A stretch of DNA of 64,000 nt from Actinophytocola gossypii (lineage in GTDB: Bacteria; Actinomycetota; Actinomycetes; Mycobacteriales; Pseudonocardiaceae). The position numbers and the translations under genes were made by a program. Positions 7,866-17,149 of the stretch are shown in pieces. Positions within the stretch are counted from its first letter, which is position 1; every line of letters starts with the position of its first letter. The notes beneath the pieces are model-generated. The model did no database searches. It was not told where the DNA came from and saw only the letters and a program-made list of their open reading frames with translations. Location of the stretch: NCBI RefSeq assembly GCF_025165815.1, contig NZ_JAFFZE010000009.1, positions 434,001 through 498,000 on the forward strand, given 5' to 3'.

Positions 7866-8980
7866 CGGGGCCGCTGGCGGGGATCCGCGTGGTCGAGCTG
7901 GCCGGGCTCGCGCCGGGGCCGTTCGCCGCGATGGTCCTCGCCGACCTCGGGGCCGACGTCGTGCGGGTCGACCGGCCGGGCACCACCCCCGACCCGACCG
8001 ACCTGCTCGCCCGCAACCGGACCGTCGTCGCCGCCGACCTCAAGGACCCCGACACCCGGGACCGCGTGCTGCGCCTGGTGGACCGCGCCGACGTCCTGGT
8101 CGAGGGCTTCCGGCCGGGCGTAACGGAACGGCTCGGGCTCGGCCCCGACGTGTGCCTCGCCCGCAACCCCGGGCTCGTCTACGGCCGGATGACCGGCTGG
8201 GGCCAGGACGGCCCGCTCGCCCCCACCGCCGGCCACGACATCAACTACATCTCCCTCGCCGGTGCCCTGCACCCGATCGGACCGGCCGGCGCCCCACCGG
8301 TGCCGCCGCTGAACCTGGTCGGCGACTTCGGCGGCGGCGGGCTCCTGCTCGCCCTCGGCTGCCTGGCCGCCCTGCTCGAACGCCGCCACTCGGGCGCCGG
8401 CCAGGTCGTCGACGCGGCCATGGTCGACGGCGCCGGCCTGCTCACCACCCACCTGCACATGCTGCTCGCCCAAGGGATGTGGCCCGGCGAGCGCGGCCGG
8501 AACCTGCTCGACGGCGGCGCCCCGTTCTACCGCGCCTACCCGACCTCCGACGGCCGGCACGTCGGCGTCGGCGCCATCGAGCCGGCCTTCTACGCCGCGC
8601 TCCTCGACGGACTCGGGCTCGCCGACGCCGGCCTGCCCGACCAGCTCGACCGCGACCGGTGGCCGGAGCTGGAGGCCGCGTTCGCGACCGCGTTCGCGAG
8701 CCGGACCAGGGACGAGTGGGAACGGGTCTTCGCCGGTACCGACGCGTGCGTGAGCCCGGTACTCACCCCCGCCGAGGCCACCACCCACCCACATCAGGCC
8801 CACCGCGGCGGGTTCACCACCGTCGCCGGCGTCCCACAGCCCGCGCCGGCGCCCCGGTTCGGCCGTAGCGCCACCGGCATTCCGACACCGGTCGCCCGCG
8901 CCACCGAGGACACGCTCGCGAGCTGGAGACTGTCCACTGAGGACGTCGAACGCCTCGTCGACGAGGGAGGAGACCCATGA
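7862..8980 (+). CDS. CaiB/BaiF family CoA transferase, alpha-methylacyl-CoA racemase-like
   Basis: A 372-residue class III CoA-transferase-fold protein. The segment TAGHDINYISLAGALHPIG matches the GHDINYxxLxG active-site block of alpha-methylacyl-CoA racemases, where the Asp acts as one of the two acid/base residues. MVLADLGADVVRVDRPG is the family N-terminal block. GTG 7862 overlaps the dehydrogenase stop (GTGA). A racemase here would allow beta-oxidation of 2-methyl-branched acids by converting (2R)- to (2S)-acyl-CoA, fitting a branched or isoprenoid-type substrate for the whole locus (inference). CoA transfer between acids remains possible. Confidence 0.9.
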   Translation: MTGPLAGIRVVELAGLAPGPFAAMVLADLGADVVRVDRPGTTPDPTDLLARNRTVVAADLKDPDTRDRVLRLVDRADVLVEGFRPGVTERLGLGPDVCLARNPGLVYGRMTGWGQDGPLAPTAGHDINYISLAGALHPIGPAGAPPVPPLNLVGDFGGGGLLLALGCLAALLERRHSGAGQVVDAAMVDGAGLLTTHLHMLLAQGMWPGERGRNLLDGGAPFYRAYPTSDGRHVGVGAIEPAFYAALLDGLGLADAGLPDQLDRDRWPELEAAFATAFASRTRDEWERVFAGTDACVSPVLTPAEATTHPHQAHRGGFTTVAGVPQPAPAPRFGRSATGIPTPVARATEDTLASWRLSTEDVERLVDEGGDP

Positions 8981-10506
8981 CGCGGATCAGCCTCGGCGAG
9001 TCCATCACCATGACCGCCAGGAACAAGCCCGACGCGCCCAGCTTCCTGTTCCCCGACGGCGGGCAGCACACCTTCGCCCAGACCAACGCGCGGGTCAACC
9101 GGCTGGTCTCCGCGCTGCGTGCCCAGGGCATCGGCCGGGGCGACCGGCTCGCGGTGTTCTCGCTGGACTCCCACCGCTACGTGGAGATCGTGCTGGCCGC
9201 GCTCAAGCTCGGCGCGGTGTACGTGCCGCTGAACTACCGGCTGCGCCGCGGCGAGATCGACACCCTCGTCGCCCGCGCCGCCCCCGTCGCGTTCTGCTAC
9301 GACGTGCGCTACACCGACCTGCTGGCCGGCCTGCCCGACGCGCACCCCAGCATCAAGCTGTTCCTCGCCATGAACGGCGACGAGCCCGAGTACGAGGCAC
9401 TGCTGGCCACCGGCACCGAGGCCGAACCGCCGGTGGTCGCCTCCGACGAGCACGTCATCGGGCTCGCGTTCACCTCCGGCACCACGGGGCTGCCCAAGGC
9501 CGTGCTCCAGTCGCAGCGGATGATGAAGGCCATCGTCACCGAACAGGTCGTCGAGTACCGGATGCGGCCGGACGACGTCCGCTACGCCGCCGCGCCCACC
9601 TTCCACATCACCGGGATCTGCCAGCTGCTGATGTGTGTCGCCTACGGCACCCCGTCGCTGATCCTGCCGCAGTTCGACCCGCGCACCACCCTGGACTTCC
9701 TCGCCGCCGACCGGCTCACCGCGGTGTTCCTGGTGCCCACGATGATCAGCACGGTCCTCGCCCTGCCGGACGTGCACGACCACACCTACGACCGGCTGCG
9801 CCTGATGTACTACGGCGCCTCGGCGATGTCGCCGAACCTGTTGCGCCGCGCCATGGACACGTTCCGGTGCGACTTCCTCAACGCGTTCGGCGCCGGCACC
9901 GAGGCCGGCCTGCAGGCCGTGCTCACCCCTGAGGACCACCGGGCCGCGCTGGACGGTCGCCCGGAGCTGCTCGGGTCGATCGGCAAACCCGCGTTCGGAG
10001 TCGCGCTGCGGATCGTCGACGAGGACCTGAACGAGGTGCCGACCGGCGAGGTCGGCGAGATCGCCACCCGCAGCGACATGGTGATGGACGGCTACCTGGA
10101 GATGCCGGAGGAGACCGAGCGGGCGCTGCGCGGCGGCTGGTTCCGGGCGGGCGACCTCGGCTACCTGGGCGAGAACGGCTACCTCTACCTGGCCGGGCGC
10201 AAGAAGGACATGATCGTGCGCGGCGGGGAGAACATCTTCCCGATCGAGATCGAGTCGGTGCTCGCCGAGCACCCGGCGGTCGCGCAGGCCGCGGTTGTCG
10301 GGGTCGCCGACGAGCACTGGAGCGAGGTCGTGCGGGCGTGGGTGACGCTGCGGGACGGCGCGACCGCCACCGCCGAGGAACTCGCCGGGCACTGCGCGCA
10401 GCGGCTCGCGAAGTTCAAGGTGCCGGCCGAGTTCCGGTTCGTCGACGCGTTGCCGACCAACGCCAGCGGCAAGATCCTCAAGCGCGAACTGCGTACCTGG
10501 AACTGA
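8977..10506 (+). CDS. Acyl-CoA synthetase (AMP-forming), class I adenylate-forming
   Basis: A 509-residue ligase that activates a carboxylate to acyl-CoA through acyl-AMP. Motifs: AFTSGTTGLPKAV (ATP phosphate loop, ~residue 165), GAGTEAG (adenine pocket), WFRAGDLGYLGENGYLYLAGRKKDMI (hinge), and NASGKILKREL with the catalytic Lys near the C-terminus. ATG 8977 overlaps the preceding stop (ATGA). It is close in sequence to the ligase at 37.3 kb (same NRLVSALRA/NRLAHALAA, ILPQFD and VPTMI blocks), so the two may act on related substrates. It is the last gene of the thiolase operon. Confidence 0.94.
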   Translation: MTRISLGESITMTARNKPDAPSFLFPDGGQHTFAQTNARVNRLVSALRAQGIGRGDRLAVFSLDSHRYVEIVLAALKLGAVYVPLNYRLRRGEIDTLVARAAPVAFCYDVRYTDLLAGLPDAHPSIKLFLAMNGDEPEYEALLATGTEAEPPVVASDEHVIGLAFTSGTTGLPKAVLQSQRMMKAIVTEQVVEYRMRPDDVRYAAAPTFHITGICQLLMCVAYGTPSLILPQFDPRTTLDFLAADRLTAVFLVPTMISTVLALPDVHDHTYDRLRLMYYGASAMSPNLLRRAMDTFRCDFLNAFGAGTEAGLQAVLTPEDHRAALDGRPELLGSIGKPAFGVALRIVDEDLNEVPTGEVGEIATRSDMVMDGYLEMPEETERALRGGWFRAGDLGYLGENGYLYLAGRKKDMIVRGGENIFPIEIESVLAEHPAVAQAAVVGVADEHWSEVVRAWVTLRDGATATAEELAGHCAQRLAKFKVPAEFRFVDALPTNASGKILKRELRTWN

Positions 10507-10519
10507 ACGTGAAGGATTG

Positions 10520-10533
10520 TGACATCATCGTCA
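10520..10533 (+). promoter_or_regulatory. TGAC-N6-GTCA operator upstream of tetR
   Basis: The perfect palindromic arms TGAC/GTCA (TGACATCATCGTCA) lie in the 70-bp gap between the ligase stop and the TetR start, about 44 bp before the ATG. Together with the copies at 4.1, 11.3, 23.0 and 32.4 kb, this is the expected position for autoregulation by the TetR at 10577. Confidence 0.65.
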
Positions 10534-10576
10534 GAACCGCCGGAGCCGACCGTTCCGGCAGACGGAGGATCCACAC

Positions 10577-11251
10577 ATGAGTCCACGCGGGGGAAGTCCG
10601 AAGGGACGGGCGGTCATCGCCGCGTCCGCGTCGCAGAAGGAGCGGCGCGGCGTCGGCCCGATGACGCCCAAGGGGCGGGAGCGGCGCACCGAGATCCTGC
10701 GCGCCGCGCGCACGGTGTTCGAGGAACGCGGTTTCCTGGAGACCAGGGTGGCCGACATCGTCGCCGCGGCCGATGTCGCGCAGGGCACCTTCTACACCTA
10801 CTTCGACTCCAAGGAAGCCGTCTTCGCCGAGGTGGCCCAGCAGGTCATCGAGACGATGATGGACGACCTGCACACCGACTACGTCTCCGACGTCGAGCCG
10901 GTCGAGCGCATCCGTCGCGCGATGGTCCGGTTCGTCGACGCGTTCCGGCCGAACGCGGTGATGATCGGCCTCATCGAGCAGGTCGGCACGTTCACCCCGG
11001 AGATGCGCCGGCTCCGCCTCCGCCTCCGCGAGTCCTTTGTGGACCGATCGGCGCGCGGGATCAAACGGATGCAGGAGGACGGGATCGCCGACCCCGGCGT
11101 CGATCCGGTGATGCTCGCCGAGGTGCTCGGCGCCATGGTGGACCAGACCTGCTACATCTGGTTCTTCCTGGGCAAGCCGTTCGACACCGAGTCCGTCGTG
11201 GAGTCGCTGACCACCGTCTGGGCCCGCGGGATCGGCGTCAAGGGCGCCTGA
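10577..11251 (+). CDS. TetR-family regulator, candidate master regulator of the catabolic island
   Basis: A 224-residue TetR/AcrR protein. After a basic, disordered N-terminal ~30 residues comes the helix-turn-helix (RRTEILRAARTVFEERGFLETRVADIVAAADVAQGTFYTYFDSKEAVF, ~residues 35-82), followed by a ligand-binding helical domain. The ATG is preceded by ACGGAGGAT. A TGAC-N6-GTCA palindrome lies in its own promoter and another directly follows the gene, in the promoter of the next operon. TetR dimers bind palindromes of this size, and acyl-CoAs are common inducers in beta-oxidation regulons. I therefore infer that it is the repressor of this island; the sequence alone does not prove this. Confidence 0.9.
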   Translation: MSPRGGSPKGRAVIAASASQKERRGVGPMTPKGRERRTEILRAARTVFEERGFLETRVADIVAAADVAQGTFYTYFDSKEAVFAEVAQQVIETMMDDLHTDYVSDVEPVERIRRAMVRFVDAFRPNAVMIGLIEQVGTFTPEMRRLRLRLRESFVDRSARGIKRMQEDGIADPGVDPVMLAEVLGAMVDQTCYIWFFLGKPFDTESVVESLTTVWARGIGVKGA

Positions 11252-11261
11252 TTTCCGATAT

Positions 11262-11275
11262 TGACATCGGTGTCA
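11262..11275 (+). promoter_or_regulatory. TGAC-N6-GTCA operator of the nine-gene beta-oxidation operon
   Basis: TGACATCGGTGTCA lies within the extended palindromic context TTGACATCGGTGTCAA (11261-11276). It sits in the 36-bp gap between tetR and the first enoyl-CoA hydratase gene, 12 bp before GTG 11288. No convincing -35 is visible, so the transcription start is unclear. Confidence 0.65.
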
Positions 11276-11287
11276 AAAAAAGGTTGA

Positions 11288-12097
11288 GTGCGAGGGGTGA
11301 CGAACGACCCCGACGCCGTGCTCCTCGAACGCAGTGACGGCGTCGCGACGATCACCCTGAACCGCCCCCGGGTGAAGAACGCCATGACCTGGGACGGCTG
11401 GACCGGGCTGCGGGACGCGGTCCGCGCGATCGACCCGCTCACCGACCGGGTGGTCGTCGTGACCGGTGCCGGCGAGGACTTCTGCGCCGGCGCCGACCTG
11501 ACCGGACCGGCGACCGGCGGCCACCAGGTCGACGACATGCGGATCGTCGGCGACGCCTGCCTCGCGCTGCACCGGCTGCCGATACCGACGATCGCCCGGG
11601 TGGACGGGGTCGCGGTCGGCGCCGGGATGAACCTGGCGCTGGTGTGCGACTTCGTGGTCGCCGCCGCGCGCGCCCGGTTCTCCGAGATCTTCGTCAAGCG
11701 CGCGATGTCGGTGGACTTCGGCGGCTCCTGGTTGCTGCCCCGCCTGGTCGGCCTGCGCCGCGCCAAGGAACTCGTGCTGCTCGGCGACATCATCGACGCC
11801 GCCAAGGCCGACGAGCTTGGCCTGCTGCACCGGGTCGTCGAGCCGGCCGACCTGGACAAGGTCGTCGCCGAGCTGGCCGACCGGCTCGCCGCCGGACCCC
11901 GGCTGGCGATGGCCGGCTCCAAGGCCCTGCTCAACGACGCGTTCGACGTGACGCTGGAACGCGCGCTCGACGAGGAGGCCAGGGCCCAGGCCGTCAGCGT
12001 CTCGTCTCCCGACGCCGCCGAGGCGATCGAGGCCTTCCTGCACAAGCGGACGCCGGACTTCCGGCGGTCCGGCACCACGAACGAGGAGGAGCGATGA
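11288..12097 (+). CDS. Enoyl-CoA hydratase/isomerase (crotonase family)
   Basis: A 269-residue crotonase-fold protein. The oxyanion-hole segments are [10 protein letters not shown] and [13 protein letters not shown]. Both Glu positions of classical hydratases appear to be kept (ARFSEIF and AKELVLLGD), so water addition to an enoyl-CoA is plausible. The start is GTG 11288; GTG 11297 ([15 protein letters not shown]) is also possible, since neither has a strong ribosome site. It is the first gene of a tightly coupled operon (11.3-19.6 kb) directly downstream of the TGAC-N6-GTCA operator. Confidence 0.92.
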   Translation: MRGVTNDPDAVLLERSDGVATITLNRPRVKNAMTWDGWTGLRDAVRAIDPLTDRVVVVTGAGEDFCAGADLTGPATGGHQVDDMRIVGDACLALHRLPIPTIARVDGVAVGAGMNLALVCDFVVAAARARFSEIFVKRAMSVDFGGSWLLPRLVGLRRAKELVLLGDIIDAAKADELGLLHRVVEPADLDKVVAELADRLAAGPRLAMAGSKALLNDAFDVTLERALDEEARAQAVSVSSPDAAEAIEAFLHKRTPDFRRSGTTNEEER

Positions 12098-12846
12098 GGG
12101 TCGAGGGCAGTGTCGCGCTGGTGACCGGTGGCGCGTCCGGGCTCGGGCTCGCGACGGCCAACCGGCTGGCGAAGGCCGGCGCCAGGGTGGTGGTCCTGGA
12201 CCTGCCCACCTCCGCCGGCGCCGAGGTCGAGACCGACGCGATCCGGTTCGTACCCGGCGACGTCACGTCCGCCGACGACGTCACCCGCGCACTGGACGCC
12301 GCCGCCGAACTCGGCCCGCTGCGCGTCACGGTCAACTGCGCCGGCATGGGCGTCCCGGCCAAGACGCTCGGCAAGCACGGCCCGGCCGAGATGGACGGGT
12401 TCGTCCGCACGGTGACGGTGAACCTGTTCGGCACGTTCAACGTCATCCGCCTGGCCGCCGCGCGGATGGCCGCCACCGAACCGGTGGACGGTGAGCGCGG
12501 CGTCGTCGTGAACACCGCGTCGGTGGCGGCCTTCGAGGGGCAGGTCGGGCAGGCCGCCTACTCCGCGTCCAAGGGCGGCATCGTCGGCATGACGCTGCCG
12601 GTGGCCCGCGACCTCGCCTCGTCCGGCATCCGCGTGGTCACCATCGCCCCCGGCATCTTCGACACCCCGCTGCTCGGCACCCTGTCCGAGGAGGTCCGGG
12701 AGTCGCTCGGCCGCCAGGTCCCGCACCCCAGCCGGCTCGGACAGCCCGCCGAGTACGCCGCCCTGGTCGCGCACGTCGTGGAGAACGCGATGATCAACGG
12801 CGAGACGATCCGGCTGGACGGCGCGATCCGGATGGCGCCCCGGTGA
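12094..12846 (+). CDS. Short-chain dehydrogenase, probable 3-hydroxyacyl-CoA dehydrogenase (HSD10-like)
   Basis: A 250-residue classical SDR. NAD-binding TGGASGLG (residues ~10-17), NCAGMG, the catalytic Ser in [11 protein letters not shown] and YSASK (Tyr/Lys). The segment [32 protein letters not shown] and the C-terminal [21 protein letters not shown] match the type-10 17beta-HSD/3-hydroxyacyl-CoA dehydrogenase branch. It probably supplies the third beta-oxidation step, for which this locus has no FadB-type fusion. The start overlaps the hydratase stop (ATGA). Confidence 0.92.
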   Translation: MRVEGSVALVTGGASGLGLATANRLAKAGARVVVLDLPTSAGAEVETDAIRFVPGDVTSADDVTRALDAAAELGPLRVTVNCAGMGVPAKTLGKHGPAEMDGFVRTVTVNLFGTFNVIRLAAARMAATEPVDGERGVVVNTASVAAFEGQVGQAAYSASKGGIVGMTLPVARDLASSGIRVVTIAPGIFDTPLLGTLSEEVRESLGRQVPHPSRLGQPAEYAALVAHVVENAMINGETIRLDGAIRMAPR

Positions 12847-13952
12847 GTGCCGACCCGTTCCGGTGGACGCCGGAGCACGAGGAGTTCCGCGCGGTCCTGC
12901 GCAAGCTGACCGAGTCCCGCACCCCGCTGGCCTGCGCTCCCGCCCCCGCGTCGGCCGACCAGCGCGAACGGGAGCTGTGGCGGGCGTGGGCCGACGAGCT
13001 GGGCCTGCCCGGTCTCGTGGTGCCGGAGTCGCACGGCGGCGCCGGCTTCTCCCGCCTGGAGCTGGCGATCGCGGCCGAGGAGCTGGGCCGCGCGGTCGCC
13101 GGCGGACCGCTGTTCGCCTCGGCCGTGCTCGCTACCGAGGCGCTGCTCGCCACCGGCCCGGACGCCGCGGCCGCCGAGATCCTGCCCGCCCTCGCCGGAG
13201 GAACCTCGGTCGCCGCGCTCGCCGTGGTCGAGGAATCCCACCGCTGGGCGGCCGCCGACGTGCGGACCCGCGTCGGAGACGGCCGGCTGACCGGGGTGAA
13301 GCACGCCGTGCTCGGCGCCGCCGACGCGGACGTGCTCGTGGTCGCCGCCCGCGAGGACGCCGGCGTGTCGCTGTTCCTGGTCGAACCGGGCACTGGTGTC
13401 GAGATCGTGCCGCTGGCGGTACTCGACCCGAGCCGCCCGGCCGCCCGGGTCGACCTGACCGGCGCACCGGCCCGCCGGATCGGCGTCGCGGGGGAGGGCT
13501 GGCCCGCGGTCGAACGCGCGCTGGAGGCCGGTGCGGTGTTCCTGGCCGCCGAACAGGTCGGCGGCAGCCGCGCGCTGCTCGACGCCGCCGTGGAGCACGC
13601 CAACACCCGGGTGCAGTTCGGCCGGCCGGTCGGGCAGTTCCAGGGCGTCAAGCACCGGCTCGCCGACATGGCCGTACGCACCGAGCTGGCCGCCGCGGCC
13701 GCGACCTGGGCGGCCTGGCAGGAACCCGGGACCGACACCGCCCGCCTCGGCGCCGCCGTCGCCCGAGCGCACTGCGCCGACGCCTACCTGGAGACGGCGC
13801 TCGACGCCATCGGCGTGCACGGCGGCATGGCGATCACCTGGGAGCACCACGCGCACCGGTACCTGCGCCGCGCCCGCGCCGACCTCGCGGTCCTGCCCGG
13901 ACCGGCCGAGCAGCGCCGCCTGCTGGAGACCATGATCGGGACGGGGGTCTGA
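12843..13952 (+). CDS. Acyl-CoA dehydrogenase, short subunit of heteromeric pair 1
   Basis: A 369-residue acyl-CoA dehydrogenase-fold protein with a divergent middle domain and no recognisable SEPxAGSD flavin/substrate block. It keeps the C-terminal [22 protein letters not shown] and the [21 protein letters not shown] segment. It is followed 2 bp later by a 410-residue partner that does carry the flavin block. This arrangement matches the alpha2beta2 dehydrogenases known from actinobacterial steroid side-chain degradation (FadE28-FadE29 type). The GTG start overlaps the SDR stop. Confidence 0.9.
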   Translation: MSADPFRWTPEHEEFRAVLRKLTESRTPLACAPAPASADQRERELWRAWADELGLPGLVVPESHGGAGFSRLELAIAAEELGRAVAGGPLFASAVLATEALLATGPDAAAAEILPALAGGTSVAALAVVEESHRWAAADVRTRVGDGRLTGVKHAVLGAADADVLVVAAREDAGVSLFLVEPGTGVEIVPLAVLDPSRPAARVDLTGAPARRIGVAGEGWPAVERALEAGAVFLAAEQVGGSRALLDAAVEHANTRVQFGRPVGQFQGVKHRLADMAVRTELAAAAATWAAWQEPGTDTARLGAAVARAHCADAYLETALDAIGVHGGMAITWEHHAHRYLRRARADLAVLPGPAEQRRLLETMIGTGV

Positions 13953-13954
13953 GC

Positions 13955-15187
13955 ATGCCGCTCGACGTCACCGGGCTCGGCCTGGACGCGCTCGCCGCCC
14001 GGGTCCGGGCCTGGCTCGAGGACCACCTGCCGGCGCACTGGCGGGACGCCGCGCTCACCGGCGACCGGCACGCGCTCGCCGCGATCGCCCGCGACGACGC
14101 CGTCACCCGCGCCTGGTACGCCGAACTCGGCGACTCCGGGCTCGCCACCGCAGGCTGGCCGGTCGAGCACGGCGGCCTCGGCCTGGCCGCGGACGGGGTC
14201 GCCGTGGTCGCCGACGAGCTGGCCCGCCTGCACGCCGGTCGTCCGATGAGCGACTTCGTCGGTGTCGCCCTCGCCGGGCCGACGATCGTCGAATGGGGCA
14301 CCGACGAACAGAAACGGCGGTTCCTGCGCCCACTCGCGCTCGGCGAGCACCGCTGGTGCCAGCTGTTCAGCGAGCCAGGCGCCGGCTCCGACCTCGCCGC
14401 GCTCACCACCCGCGCCACCCGCTGCGCCGACGGAGACTGGGTGGTCGACGGGCAGAAGGTGTGGAGCTCGTTCTCCGACCGCGCCGACTACGGCCTGCTG
14501 ATGGCCCGGACCGACCCGGGTCGGGCCAAGCACCGCGGCATCACCTACTTCCTGCTCGACATGCGCTCGCCCGGCGTCGAGGTGCGGCCGTTGCGCCAGC
14601 TCAACGGGCAGTCCGAGTTCGGCGAGGTGTTCCTCACCGACGTCATGGTGCCCGACACCGACCGGCTCGGCCGGGAGAACCAGGGCTGGGCGGTCGCCAT
14701 GACCACGCTCGCGCAGGAACGCAGCGGCCTGTCCGGGCGTCCCGGCGTCGGACCCGGTCGCGCCGACGCGCTCGCCGCCCGCGCCCGGGACACCGGCGCC
14801 TGGGACGACCCGCTGCTGCGCGACCGGATCCTGCGGGCGTTCGTGGCCGAACGGGTACTCCAGATGACCACCGTGCGCGCGTTCGCCGACCTCGGCCGCC
14901 GCGAACCCGGCGCGGAGGGTTCGATTCGCAAGCTCGCGCACGGCACGCTGGACGCCACGCTCGGCCTGCTCGCCACCGAGGTCGAACCGGGCGGCGCGGT
15001 CGCGCACGACCCGGCCGACGGGGACGCGGAGGCGGCGCTGGACGCGTTCCTGTCCGGGAAGATCCTGTCGATCGCGGGCGGCACCAGCGAGATCCAGCGC
15101 AACATCATCGGCGAGCGGGTACTCGGCCTGCCCCGCGACCGCGACCCCTACGCCGACGTCCCGTTCGCGGAGCGTCCCCGTGGCTGA
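13955..15187 (+). CDS. Acyl-CoA dehydrogenase, long subunit of heteromeric pair 1
   Basis: A 410-residue acyl-CoA dehydrogenase. The flavin/substrate block is WCQLFSEPGAGSDLAALTTRA (~residue 132), followed by GQKVWSSFSD and FLLDMRSPGVEVRPLRQLNG. The C-terminal GGTSEIQRNIIGERVLG contains the segment where the catalytic Glu usually lies. It probably forms a heterotetramer with the preceding 369-residue protein and makes the 2,3-double bond in a bulky acyl-CoA. The ATG at 13955 lies 2 bp after the previous stop. Its closest relative in the window is the dehydrogenase at 15995. Confidence 0.92.
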   Translation: MPLDVTGLGLDALAARVRAWLEDHLPAHWRDAALTGDRHALAAIARDDAVTRAWYAELGDSGLATAGWPVEHGGLGLAADGVAVVADELARLHAGRPMSDFVGVALAGPTIVEWGTDEQKRRFLRPLALGEHRWCQLFSEPGAGSDLAALTTRATRCADGDWVVDGQKVWSSFSDRADYGLLMARTDPGRAKHRGITYFLLDMRSPGVEVRPLRQLNGQSEFGEVFLTDVMVPDTDRLGRENQGWAVAMTTLAQERSGLSGRPGVGPGRADALAARARDTGAWDDPLLRDRILRAFVAERVLQMTTVRAFADLGRREPGAEGSIRKLAHGTLDATLGLLATEVEPGGAVAHDPADGDAEAALDAFLSGKILSIAGGTSEIQRNIIGERVLGLPRDRDPYADVPFAERPRG

Positions 15188-15986
15188 GCTGCCGTCGACG
15201 GAACGCGTCCGGGTCCACCCGGCCGGGGACGGCGTGGTCGAGGTCGAACTGCACCGGCCCGAGCGCCTCAACGCCATGTCGGTCGAGCTGATCGACGACC
15301 TGCACGCGGTGCTGGCCGCGCTCGCCGGTCGCACCGACGTCCGGGTCGTGGTGCTCACCGGCGCCGGCCGCGGCTTCTGCGCCGGGCTCGACCTGCACGA
15401 CTACGGCGAAGCGGGCCCCGCCGAGACCCCGCAGGCCCGCTTCGCCCTCCAGGAGCGCATCGCCGCCCTGGTCACCGGTCTGCGCGACCTGCCGCAGGTG
15501 GTGGTCGCCGCCGTGCACGGCGCGGCCGCAGGGGGCGGGCTCGCGCTCGCGCTCGGTGCCGACGTCCGAGTCGCCGGCCCGGCCGCCCGGTTCGCGGTGT
15601 CGTTCGTGCGGGTCGGTCTGTCCGGCGCGGACATCGGCGTCAGCTGGCTGCTGCCCCGGCTGGTCGGCGCGTCCGCCGCGTTCGAGCTGCTGCTCACCGG
15701 GCGCGCGGTCGACGCGGACGAGGCCGCCCGCATGGGGCTGGTCACCCGGGTCGCCGACGACCCCCGCGCCGCCGCGCACGAGGTCGCGGCCGAGGTGCTG
15801 GCGAACAGCCCGATGGGGGTGCGGATGACCAAGCAGGTGATGTGGAGCCAGCTCGAGGTCGGCAGCCTGCGCGCCGGCATCGACCTGGAGAACCGGACGC
15901 AGATCATGACCAGCTTCACCCGCGACCACGTCGAGGCCGTGGACGCGTTCGCCGATCGCCGCCCACCCCGCTTCGAGGACCGCTGA
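15180..15986 (+). CDS. Enoyl-CoA hydratase/isomerase family protein
   Basis: A 268-residue crotonase-fold protein with oxyanion-hole blocks GRGFCAGLDL and HGAAAGGGLALALGADVRV. At the first catalytic Glu position it reads AVSF instead of a Glu, while the second (AFELLLTGR) is kept. The active site therefore differs from the hydratase at 11288, and isomerase or hydrolase activity is possible. The GTG start lies 8 bp inside the preceding dehydrogenase gene. It is part of the same operon. Confidence 0.9.
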   Translation: MAELPSTERVRVHPAGDGVVEVELHRPERLNAMSVELIDDLHAVLAALAGRTDVRVVVLTGAGRGFCAGLDLHDYGEAGPAETPQARFALQERIAALVTGLRDLPQVVVAAVHGAAAGGGLALALGADVRVAGPAARFAVSFVRVGLSGADIGVSWLLPRLVGASAAFELLLTGRAVDADEAARMGLVTRVADDPRAAAHEVAAEVLANSPMGVRMTKQVMWSQLEVGSLRAGIDLENRTQIMTSFTRDHVEAVDAFADRRPPRFEDR

Positions 15987-15994
15987 GGAGGACC

Positions 15995-17149
15995 ATGACC
16001 GAGCACCTCGTGGTGGACGCGGCCCGCAGGCTCGTCGCCGAGCACCCGCCGGCCAGCACGCCGACCGAGGAGTTCCTCGGCGCCCGGTTCGACGCCGGGC
16101 TCGCCTGGGTGCACTTCCCGCGCGGGCTCGGCGGGCTCGGGGTCGCCCCCGGCCTGCAGGGCGCCGCCGACGCGGTGGTCGAGGCGGCCGGCGGGCCGAA
16201 CCCGTTCGACCTGAACCCGATGGGCTACGGGATGGCCGCGCCGACCGTGCTGGCCCACGGGAGCCCGGCGCTGCACGAGCGGCTGCTGCGGCCGCTGTAC
16301 ACGTGCGAGGAGATCTGGTGCCAGCTGTTCAGCGAACCCGGCGCCGGCTCCGACCTCGCCGGGCTCGCCACCCGCGCGGTCCGCGACGGCGACGGCTGGC
16401 GCGCGACCGGGCAGAAGGTGTGGACCAGCAAGGCACACGAGGCCAGGTGGGCGCTGCTGCTCGCCCGCACCGACCCGGACGTGCCCAAGCACAAGGGCCT
16501 GACCTACTTCGTGCTCGACATGCGTGACCCCGGCGTCGAGGTGCGGCCGCTGCGGCAGCTCACCGGCGACGCCGAGTTCAACGAGGTCTGGCTGCGCGAC
16601 GCCCGGCTCGACGACGCCTGGCGGCTCGGTGACGTGGGCGCCGGCTGGAAGGTCGCGATGACCACCCTGATGAACGAGCGCACCGCGATCGGCGGCGGCT
16701 CCATCGAGCGGGGCAGCGGCTCGATCGGCGACGCTCTCGCGCTGTGGCGGTCCCAGCCGGACCCCGGACTGCGGGACCGCATCGTGACCCTGTTCGCCCG
16801 CGCCGACGCGCTGCGGCTCACCGGCATGCGGCACGCCGCCGAACGCGGCGACGGCCCGGCCGGACCGATGGGCTCACTCGGCAAGCTCGTGGGCGCCGAG
16901 CTGAACCAGGCCGTCTACGAGCTGTGCGTTGACCTGCTCGGCACCGCCGGCACCCGCCATCCCGGCTACGACGGCGACCCGGCCACGCACGACACGCTCA
17001 CCTGGAAGTTCCTGCGGTCGCGGGCCAACACGATCGAGGGCGGCACCGCCGAGGTACTGCGCGGGATCCTCGCCGAACGGGTGCTCGGCCTGCCCGGCGA
17101 CATCCGGGTGGACAAGGACACGCCGTGGCGGGAGGTGCCCCGTGGCTGA
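15995..17149 (+). CDS. Acyl-CoA dehydrogenase, long subunit of heteromeric pair 2
   Basis: A 384-residue acyl-CoA dehydrogenase with WCQLFSEPGAGSDLAGLATRA, TGQKVWTSKAHEARW and VLDMRDPGVEVRPLRQLTG, the same blocks as the pair-1 long subunit. The C-terminal NTIEGGTAEVLRGILAERVLG is intact. The N-terminal helical domain is shorter than usual. The ATG has a strong GAGGAGGA ribosome site 8 bp after the previous stop. It is immediately followed, with an 8-bp overlap, by a 324-residue partner. Confidence 0.92.
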   Translation: MTEHLVVDAARRLVAEHPPASTPTEEFLGARFDAGLAWVHFPRGLGGLGVAPGLQGAADAVVEAAGGPNPFDLNPMGYGMAAPTVLAHGSPALHERLLRPLYTCEEIWCQLFSEPGAGSDLAGLATRAVRDGDGWRATGQKVWTSKAHEARWALLLARTDPDVPKHKGLTYFVLDMRDPGVEVRPLRQLTGDAEFNEVWLRDARLDDAWRLGDVGAGWKVAMTTLMNERTAIGGGSIERGSGSIGDALALWRSQPDPGLRDRIVTLFARADALRLTGMRHAAERGDGPAGPMGSLGKLVGAELNQAVYELCVDLLGTAGTRHPGYDGDPATHDTLTWKFLRSRANTIEGGTAEVLRGILAERVLGLPGDIRVDKDTPWREVPRG